Origin: Pisolithus tinctorius
Taxonomy: Eukaryota; Basidiomycota; Agaricomycetes; Boletales; Pisolithaceae
Length of the DNA stretch: 64,000 nucleotides
Assembly (NCBI GenBank): GCA_024663395.1
Contig: JANFAH010000002.1
Span: 3,348,001 to 3,412,000 of the forward strand
Direction: 5' to 3'
This document shows, in pieces, positions 57,097 to 64,000 of this stretch. Position numbers and translations under genes: made by a program. Position 1 is the first letter of the stretch; each line of letters begins with the position of its first letter. Under the pieces are notes generated by a model, which worked only from the letters and a program-made list of their open reading frames with translations, was not told the origin of the DNA and did no database searches.

Positions 57097-58151
57097 CTAC
57101 TCAGCTTTGGCCATGTTTTCATCTTCCCCCTCAGCTTCCTCTTCCTCACCCTCAGCCTGCAGCCACTCTGCTTCCTCATGCAACTCATCTGAGTTGAGCT
57201 TGGATGAGCCCAAGTCTGAAGGGGTGACTGCCACCCTGAAGCCATAGGATTTGTCAAGTTTTGACTCAAGGGTGTTGGTGATTTGGCCTAAGCCTAAGTT
57301 CTCAACAGCAGTCTCATGAAGTTTGAAAAGGCTGGCCAGGTTGTTGGCAATCAGCCCTGTGGCCTCAATCAATTGCTTGAGCTTGCTCTCCAAGGCTGAG
57401 TATCTGGCTACACTGGCCTCTTTCAGTCCACTCCTGCCAGCCTTGGGTTCATTGAGGTCCAAGATCTCAACCAGCCTCACACTTGTCTTTGCCCACTTCT
57501 GTTTGCTGGGCCCAGCCTCAGTGTTCTCTTTGTTAACCTTCCACTTTTTCCCCTTGTTGACCTTCCCAGTGACCTTCAGGCCAGCCTTGGCATCCTTCCT
57601 GTCCCTGGGCCACTGGCACTTGCCCTTTGATTGATTGCACCAGACACAGGCAACCCATTTTTTGTTGCTGTCCATGAGGAATTCACAGACAACTTGAGCC
57701 CAGGCACAATGGGTGCAGCTAAAAAAGAACATCAAGAGGAATGTGCACAAAGTTGGGAGGGTACTCACCTGGGGTCCATAACCACCTTTTTCACCTTGCT
57801 AGCCTTGCTACCACTGGCCCCAGCTTCATCATCCTTCCCAGCCTCAGCCTTGCGCTTTCACTTGGCCTCCCTTTCCTCCTCAGCCTTGTGCCTCTCCCCT
57901 TCAGCCTCATGCACTACCCTCTCAGCCTCAATCTGCTCCCTCTCCACTCTCTCAGCCTCCAGCCATGCCTGCTCTTCCCACTGGGCTTGTTCAGCCACCT
58001 TTCACCTCTTCCTCTCTTTTGCCTTGGCCCTCATCATCTCCTCTTCATTGTTGGTGTCATACTTGATGGCATCATCCAACACCTGGGTCCAGTTGATAGG
58101 GACCTGGCCTTTGTCACTGTCAATCATGATGGTCAGTCTTGAGTCAGACAT
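57097..58151 (-). pseudogene. Antisense spliced accessory gene of E2
   Basis: Best-preserved E-type copy. Exon 1 is 58151-57769 (MSDSRLT start, DxxQVPINWTQV, coiled coil with two stops), intron 57768-57719 (50 bp, GTGAGT...TAG, phase 2), exon 2 57718-57097, open for 206 codons. Cys cluster C-TH-C-AWAQVV-C-x12-C-VW-C-NQSKGK-C-QWP, Lys-rich linker, EILDLNEP, helix (LESKLKQLIEATGLIANNLA), acidic E-rich C-terminus. Bases 56922-57096 between pol and the gene are 3' noncoding. Same position and orientation as in A1, E1, A2 and J. Confidence 0.75.
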
Positions 58152-59305
58152 GATGGATAAGATGTGAAAGAAAGACACAAAGGGCTTAGCAGGCCACAAG
58201 TACCAGTTTTTTCAAACTCAGCCTACCACTCTCACAGGGGTCTCATGGGTTCAACCCCTAAGAGGGGGATACTGTCATAGCTGTGCCTTGACCTTGGCTG
58301 GACTTGGCCTCACACTCATCCAGACTCAGCCTTGCCAACCCCTTACCCCCAGTAGGTCTAGTGTGATAAGCACTGCCTTGCAGTGCATGTCATTTCAGTT
58401 GAAGCCTTGCCTGGTCTCATCCCCAGTCTGCCCTCATTCCCTGTCCCAGTGTGAGTCAAAGTGTGGTTCAGTGGTGAAAACCAACCAAAACCAACACAAG
58501 AGACAATAAGAGCAAGTGGTGGTGTGCCTATGTGGTACCTAGATGGTAGAACCTTTGATTTGGGAGGGTTTTTGTGAGCTACAACACTCAAAGATGAGTG
58601 CTGAGGGTTGGGGGTGCTCCTGATGAAGAGGGAGCAAGAATGTGAGAGGATGTGATGGGGTAGACTGTTGTCAGCCTACAGAAGGATGGATGATGACTTA
58701 ATGCAATGCTCTGAGCTGCACTGAGCTCAGGGAGGACTTGGAGCAAAGTAGATGATAACTATCAAAGCTGATGAATGATTTACTGATGATGATAAAATGT
58801 GAGCAAGAGGGGCTCTCTGACATCTTCTTCTTATTCAGCTATCTAAGTACAGTGATTTATATACAGTACAGGGGCATTGCCTATGGAAAACAAGGTGCAA
58901 ACACTTGGTAAGTGATTGGTAAGTGATAAGTAAGGAATGTAAGCAGTGGGTAATCATCTTAGAAAGCATTGGTAAGCATTGGTAAGGATAAGTAAGCCAA
59001 AAAGCAAAGAATCAGTAAGCAAGGTCAAAAGATTGGTAAGTATTGGCAATAGGTGAGTCAAGGACAGTCAGAATGTCAAAGTATGACTCAAGTAATGTCA
59101 GGAACTGGGAAAGCACACTGGAATTGCATTAGGGGGAGGCTGTGCATGTCACATCTCAAAGAGATTGCTTCTGGGCCAAAGTGGGATGACAGAGAGGCAG
59201 TGCTGATCTGATGCTGATATTGTACATCCAAAAGTGGACAGGGTGAGTCAGATGTCAACAGGGGTCAAGCTTTGGGGGTCTGTGGGGTGACAGGAGCATA
59301 GGGGA

Positions 59306-60016
59306 TCACAACTTTCCCCCCCTAACTGTCCTCTCAGTGAAGCAAATAAAAACTTCATGAATGAGGCTCTGTTGGAAGAGAGGACAAAGGGGGAGTGTCT
59401 TCTGCTGTATCTCACAATAAGGAAGCAAGATGTGCATCAGACTTGTCATGGATGCAATCAGGGAGAGTGGAGAACAGTAGATTATACTGTAGCTGTCACA
59501 ATTTGGAAGAATGATGGACATGACTGTTATGAAGATGTTGCAGGGAGAAAGGAGGAAGGATCCATATGCTTCTTGGACTGGAGAGACTGAAACAACCACA
59601 TAAGACCTCTCCAAGAGAATGACAGACCTGAGGTGACCAAAGAATGTCCTCCTAGAGGTCATACTGACAAAAAGAACACACTGTCCAAGCTGGATGGGCT
59701 GAGAGGGGGCAGATGAGGATGGGATGTACCAGGATGCTTCAGGATGGAAGCTGGTAGGAACTCCTGGTAGATATATGTAGCCATGGTACCTAGCAAAGGG
59801 GAAAAGCAAAATGATTGATATGGAGGTGGCCATATCAGAAGAATTAGTGAAATGAACATCTCTTGGAGGGAGTGCTGTAGACACATGTGGAGTGTGCAAA
59901 TCCTTTCCAATTTTGGAAGGTAGGATTGCATGGCTGAGCACTATAAGTGAGTGTGGGAATGGTGTCAGTATCTGCAGAATTGGTGGAGATACATTGAAAA
60001 CCAGAATGCTGTACAT
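59306..60016 (-). CDS. D3 ORF (unknown protein encoded within a D unit)
   Basis: About 236 codons from ATG 60016, open although surrounding repeats are full of stops. Conserved blocks shared with D1 and D2: VLSHAILPSK, GYIYLPGVPTSFHPE, QLGQCVLFVSMTSRRTFFG, LLERSYVVVSVSPV. Hydrophobic stretches alternate with polar ones; there is no clear signal peptide or known catalytic motif. It starts about 190 bp inside the D 5' end and stops about 440 bp before the TATA box. I do not recognise it. Confidence 0.5.
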   Translation of the reverse strand: MYSILVFNVSPPILQILTPFPHSLIVLSHAILPSKIGKDLHTPHVSTALPPRDVHFTNSSDMATSISIILLFPFARYHGYIYLPGVPTSFHPEASWYIPSSSAPSQPIQLGQCVLFVSMTSRRTFFGHLRSVILLERSYVVVSVSPVQEAYGSFLLSPCNIFITVMSIILPNCDSYSIIYCSPLSLIASMTSLMHILLPYCEIQQKTLPLCPLFQQSLIHEVFICFTERTVRGGKL

Positions 60017-60206
60017 GGGCACTTAGGAATTTTTATTGGTGCTTAACTCACTTCCTTCCTTTTTCTTTGGCACTGATGACCCATTCTTGTGTGAGGGATG
60101 ACTGCCAACATTTCTGGCTGTCCTTCTTCACATGAGGGGTATGGTCTTCATCTCCATTCATCAGCTGCATCCATGTCCACCTCACCAAACACCTTTGGTG
60201 TGTGAC

Positions 60207-61111
60207 TGTCATATCCATGACTCTTGGACTCGGACTCAGTCCAGTCCAGACCCCTAGCCCCTAACTCTGGTCAACTCCGGTCCTAGTCCAGCCTAGAAAA
60301 CCCAGTCCCGGGCCTAGGAAACCCAACTCCAGCCTAAATAACTTAAGTCCGGTGTTTTACCCCTATCTCCAGTCTGTTTTGGCCTCCTGGCCTTGTGCTG
60401 CTCCACCCTGGTCCTCCCAGGTCCATGTCCAGGTCACCCGGACATAACTCCAGTCTGTTTTCCCATGTTTGTACTATATTTAGTCTAGTCCATTCATCTG
60501 ACTTTTGCTTACTGTACAAAACCTGTGTCTGACCCCAGTATGCCGGTCACCCAGACTTTAGCTATTAGCCTCGGCACAGCCACTGTGGCTGTCCTCACTC
60601 TTGCTAATCATCTTGCTAATAGCTTGTTCACAAGTCCAGCTTCATGTTTGTTACTCCGGACTGGCCTCATGTATTTAACCCCTGTACATACTTCGTAGCA
60701 CCCTCAGTCAGAATATCAATTAAGTATTACCCTCAACTCTGTATTACCCCTCAAGTCTACACTATAGCTAAGGCCAAGCCTTATGCTATCCACAACCCCT
60801 ATCCTGGACCTCTCCCCAGCTTGCATAAGGGTACAGCACATAAGCTGAGACCAAGGGAGGTAGATCCAACCCCAGACTGGCTTCCCCCCTGTGCGCACCC
60901 CAAGACCAGTCGGTTTCCCATGCTACTGGTCTTGTTCACATGCTCCTGGCCTTAAGTCCGGTCCTCTGGACTTAGCCCCTGACCTCCAGCCTTAACTCTG
61001 GTCCAACTGGACTTGACCCCTGTCTCCTGGCCTTGATTCTGGCCACTCAAACTTAGCCCCTGTCACCTGGTCTTGAAGCCCGGTCACCCAAGGGTAAACC
61101 TGTACTTCACA
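60207..61111 (+). repeat. Solo G-family LTR G6
   Basis: 905 bp, TGTCATATCC...GTACTTCACA, TSD GTGAC (60202-60206 and 61112-61116), inserted close to the terminus of D3. Confidence 0.92.
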
Positions 61112-61480
61112 GTGACACTGGTCTCCAGTCACCTTAGTCATACATTACTAATACCATTCTTACCAATCACCTTAGCAATCTTTATGAGATTGGCATTACT
61201 GGTCTCCATACTATAGTTACTTCCAGCATATGAACCCATAGATTCTTGGCCTGTATCCCCTCAGTCTGAAATCAACTAAGTTTACTCTGATAACCCTGCC
61301 TCAGCCTCAGACTTGGAATGAAACCCATGCAAGGGAATAGCACTGCATCCTCAGTCACTAAGTCCAATCAGTCCTCCCCTCTGTACCCCTGCTCTCCTTC
61401 TGAACCTGTCCCCTCAGCCTCATGCCTGCTTCAGTCTCCGGTCCAGCCTCAAACCCAGACACCATGAACTTGACACCCTA

Positions 61481-62105
61481 GCATGGCTACTGGTGTGTCA
61501 CCTTTCTTTGCTAATAAGAGTTACCACCCCAACATCTTGGTGTACCTGTAGCATGATCTTACCTCCACTTGGGCTCATGATTATGCAGTCAACTTGGACT
61601 CACTGCATCAGTACCTATGTGAGGAGATGACCCTTGCCCAACAATGCTACCAAGGCCCAGCCAATGCCAAACACATGCCAGCTCTGGACTTCAAGGTTGG
61701 TGACCAGGTATACATCAAAGCCAGGTACTTCTGGTCAACCTGGCCTTCTAAGAAGCTCTCAGAGAAGAACCTCAGTCCATACCAGGTCATAGCTCCAATG
61801 TGCACAGTACACCTGGTCTTCCATGTCTCCCAACTTGAGCTGGTCATTCCTAATACCATCCTGAACTGGACTCAGCCACCACCCCCACCAGTTGAAGTCA
61901 ATGGAGAACTAGAGTTCAAGGTAGCCAAAATTCTTGACTCCAAGGTCAACTGGTGTCATCAGTGTTGGTTATGGTCTGGTGGACTGGCTATGAAGGGACC
62001 AATGAAGAAACCACTTGGGTACTCACAACTGAACTAGACAACACTTCTGAACTCATTCAGGAGTTCCACTCCCACTACCCCAGTAAACCTGGCCCATACC
62101 AATGA
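61481..62105 (+). pseudogene. Element J integrase end and chromodomain
   Basis: Continues J pol after the E2 insertion: GVSPFFANKSYHPNI, a TAG at 61548-61550, DSLHQYLCEEMTLAQQ, FKVGDQVYIKARYF, then loss of about 35 bases around 61795 (the THSFTLHLPDS segment) and a frameshift in the chromodomain. Ends at TGA 62103. 62106-62237 is noncoding. Confidence 0.82.
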
Positions 62106-62237
62106 GGACCAGTCTTGACCAGCCTCAGTTTCTTTTCTGATTTTCTTACTTTACTACCTGAGACTGAAACCAGAAACCAAGACTGGACATGTGACATTGG
62201 CAGGAAGAAAAAAGATAACAAGACCCTATGCTATGGG

Positions 62238-62850
62238 CTACTTGGCCTTGGCCATGGTCTCATCCTCCCCTTTGGCCTCCTCCTCCTCATCCTTGCTGTG
62301 GGTCTTCAGCCAGTCAGCCTCCTTGCACAACTCATTGGAATCAAGCTCAGATGAGCCCAAGTCTGCTGGGGATACCACCATCCTGAAGCCATAAGACTCA
62401 TTGAGAAGTGCCTCAAGCACACCAGTGATCTGGCTGGAGTTTTCAACTGCAGTCTTGTGGAGTTTGAAGAGGCTGGCCAGGTTGTTGGCAATCAGCCCCA
62501 TGGCATCAATCAGCCAGTTGAGCTTCCCTTCCAAGCCTGAGTACTGCACTGCATTGGACTCCCTCAGTCTACTCCCACCAGCCTTGGGTTCATTGAGGTC
62601 CAGTACCTTGATCAGCTTGACACTCACCTTGACCCACTTCTTGCTTGGTCCAGGCTCAGGTGTCTCCTTGTCGACTTTCCATTTTTTGCCTTTGTTGACC
62701 CTCCCAGCAGCCTTAAGACTGGCCTTGGCATCTTTCCTGTCCCCAGGCCATCATCACTTCTCTTTCAATTGGTTGCACTGGATGCAGGCAACCTGCTTCT
62801 TCTTGCCATCTATGAGGAACTCACAGATGACTTTTGCCCAGGTACATTAT
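62238..62850 (-). pseudogene. Antisense accessory gene of J, exon 2 only
   Basis: Fifth copy: from ICEFLIDGKKKQVACIQCNQ through a damaged CxWP, Lys-rich linker, LDLNEPKAGGSRL, GLEGKLNWLIDAMGLIANNLA, to the acidic tail and TAG 62238. The intron, exon 1 and first CxxC pair are cut away at about 62850, where unrelated sequence begins. Confidence 0.7.
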
Positions 62851-63081
62851 CTCCCAATATACATGTTGATTTAAAAAAATGTGCTCATTTATTAGTTGGT
62901 GCAACCTTGTGCAGAAATTCATACTAGATGGCACCAGGTCCTGCCCCACCAGACAAGATTCATCCAGTCTTGCTAGCAGGTTGTGAGTCTGTGTGACATG
63001 GTATTACTTGCCTTCTTAGGCTATAATCTGTCAGACTACATCACATCCTGTCATACTAGCTGATGTCCAATTTTCACTGGG
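62851..63081. other. Unassigned AT-rich spacer
   Basis: Follows the break in the J accessory gene. No ORF, LTR or repeat recognised. Confidence 0.4.
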
Positions 63082-63367
63082 AATCACTGCTGTACTGGTG
63101 CTACATTACACTTAGTTCACCTTTAGTATTTAAGCTGTAGGAAGATTTTTTTAGACTCAGTCTGAAATCAAACTAGTCTCATCTAACCCAGTCTCCCTCT
63201 GTCTCCTGTTTTCTGCCTCTTGACCAGACTATGGCCCATACAAGGGAATAAGCACTGCTCTGCAGTTGCTAAGTCCAATTAGTCCAAACCCTCTAGTATC
63301 TTGTTCCCCCTCTGACCCCCAACCAGACTCTGGACCAGCTTTGGACTGGCATGAACTGGACTTAACA
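63082..63367 (+). repeat. Truncated A-family LTR (3' half)
   Basis: Matches the A LTR from the AATCATCGCTG region to the end (TATTTAAG near 63127, TCAGTCTGAAATCAAAC near 63159, CTTAACA end at 63367), with a small internal deletion near 63097. No primer-binding site follows, so it is a 3' or solo LTR remnant. Confidence 0.8.
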
Positions 63368-63886
63368 GTCAATCTGAATGTGAGAGAAGTCAGGGTTGGA
63401 GTTGTAACTGGTGCATGTGATGCATGCAGACATTGAGAAGACAAAATGATGGGGAAAATGTTGCTCAACCTCAGGAAAGGTGCAGAATGCTTAAGTGGAC
63501 CTATGGTAGGAGGGTCTGTGGTCATGGGAGCTGCAGCTGGCACATATATGCTGGTTGGAATGATCATCTCAACAGGGACATTTGACAACTGCAAGCTGAA
63601 ATGTGAAGCAAATGGGAGTGTTGTTGTTGTGACATATGAGTTTGCCATCTTGGGCTCTCACAGAAGTTTGTTGGCCTTTCTGCATAGTTTCTTCATTGCA
63701 GACCAAGTATTTATGACAAGTGTGCAGACAGATGACACAGGTAGGGGTGAGATGTTGGTTACTCCAAAAGGACTCTTCAGGATTCCCATTGTGAGTCTGA
63801 CACTTGTAAGGAGCAAAGCATTGGGAACAGGAAGGGGCCTTGCTGGAGGTCAAAATTGATCTCATATGCTGAGTCAAGAGCTGCAT
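63368..63886 (-). pseudogene. Cys/His-rich zinc-knuckle ORF fragment
   Basis: The minus strand encodes a Cys/His-rich segment: PTCVICLHTCHKYLVC, a QDGKLICHNNN loop, ICFTF, KCPC then after a stop HICASCSSHDHRPSYH. The spacing resembles the zinc-binding segments found in repeated basidiomycete ORFs near recombinase or reverse-transcriptase genes. Family assignment is by resemblance only. Confidence 0.4.
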
Positions 63887-64000
63887 GAAGCATGATTGAT
63901 ACTGATCAAAAGTTAGGAAGAAGTTGGGTTCAGCAGAGCATCTACAATGAATCTCTGTGTCAAACCTAAGGATGATGGTGAAGTAGTCAAGGAAGTGTTC
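63887..64000. other. Unassigned window end
   Basis: Nothing recognised in the last 114 bases. Confidence 0.4.

Larger units (their letters stand above)
58450..61117 (-). repeat. D3: complete D unit (giant solo LTR?)
   Basis: About 1.76 kb without G6. On the minus strand TGTCACACACC...GACTCACA, flanked by CCAG (58446-58449) and CTGG (61118-61121), which could be two decayed copies of a 4-bp CCGG duplication. On the minus strand the order is ORF (60016-59306), then TATATAAAT (58863-58855), then about 400 bp to the end, as expected for an LTR with U3, TATA and R-U5. Confidence 0.65.
49433..61475 (+). mobile_element. Full-length Ty3/gypsy element E2, heavily decayed
   Basis: Inserted in J with TSD CCCTA (49428-49432 and 61476-61480). 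LTRs are 49433-49968 and 58273-61475 (the latter interrupted by D3 and G6). It carries gag, pol and the antisense gene, with later insertions G4, G5, A3, D3 and G6. Almost every CpG is lost. There is a deletion of roughly 560 bp covering the frameshift hairpin and protease beside G5. Confidence 0.93.
58273..61475 (+). repeat. E2 3' LTR, interrupted
   Basis: Pieces 58273-58449 and 61118-61475 together match the 5' LTR. D3 sits between them, with G6 inside D3. Preceded by AAGAGGGGGATAC. Confidence 0.9.

Noticed and set aside
49433..61475. Classical RIP (CpA to TpA) as the cause of the mutations
   Set aside because: Changes seen against A1 are at CpG (CCGG to CTGG or CCAG, CGA to TGA); CpA sites remain common.
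1..64000. tRNA or rRNA genes
   Set aside because: No cloverleaf-like segment with A and B boxes and no rRNA-like conserved stretch was noticed by eye; a covariance-model scan would be decisive but could not be run.

Overview
The window looks like a repeat-rich chromosome segment from a mushroom-forming basidiomycete (Agaricomycetes; the repeat load suggests an ectomycorrhizal type, but the species cannot be read from the sequence). The reasons are 50-70 bp GT-AG introns, chromodomain-bearing Ty3/gypsy (chromovirus) polymerases, basidiomycete-style Tc1/IS630 transposases, and an almost complete lack of intact single-copy genes. No rRNA, tRNA, CRISPR or bacterial-type operon was seen. Nearly everything is transposable-element DNA, nested several layers deep. 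Many boundaries are supported by TG...CA ends and matching target-site duplications (TSDs).

Family labels used here: A (LTR about 587 bp, starts TGTCATGACC); E (LTR about 530 bp, TGTCATAGCC; sister of A); K (LTR 668 bp); H (LTR 400 bp); F (LTR about 451 bp); C (solo LTRs of 710-740 bp); G (solo LTRs of about 900 bp); D (a 1.75-kb TG...CA unit that looks like a giant LTR carrying an ORF).

Layout. 1-20962: element E1 (+, 5' end outside the window), broken by a 5'-truncated K element (401-6478, minus) and by a full-length A element, A1 (8144-19214, TSD TATGC). A1 pol is itself split by a 3.4-kb inverted-repeat DNA transposon (12737-16103, TSD TGT) that carries a mitochondrial-type HSP70 pseudogene and a solo LTR. 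20963-24044: F1 gag and LTR inside a D copy. 24056-30197: three G LTRs hosting a Tc1-type foldback and solo C LTRs, around about 1.3 kb of unrecognised sequence (26551-28529). 30198-48387: H, D and G pieces whose ends occur in mirror orientation about 13 kb apart, implying an inversion or more complex rearrangement. This part also holds an A-family fragment, a 43-bp minisatellite, F2, a Tc1/IS630 transposase relic, a three-exon gene with a SAM-like segment, and a D copy (37702-43332) filled with solo LTRs and a second foldback. 48388-62850: element J, split by full-length element E2 (49433-61475, TSD CCCTA), which carries five further LTR or D insertions. 62851-64000: a truncated A LTR and a zinc-knuckle ORF fragment.

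How the retroelement parts fit together. In the A/E group the order is LTR, gag, -1 frameshift signal, pol (protease, RT, RNase H, integrase, chromodomain), then a reverse-oriented spliced accessory gene, polypurine tract and LTR. The accessory gene occurs in all five A/E 3' ends in the window. Its coiled-coil region, Cys-rich motif and phase-2 intron are shared between copies, and it is the most interesting feature seen. The sequence just after the 5' LTR is complementary to the predicted first nucleotides of the transcript in A, E and, independently, H, which points to self-primed (Tf1/sushi-like) reverse transcription. Most copies have lost CpG (CG to TG/CA), which accounts for many TGA stops; A1 is the youngest and least decayed. 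Coordinates were read by eye, so ends without a stated TSD may be off by a few bases.
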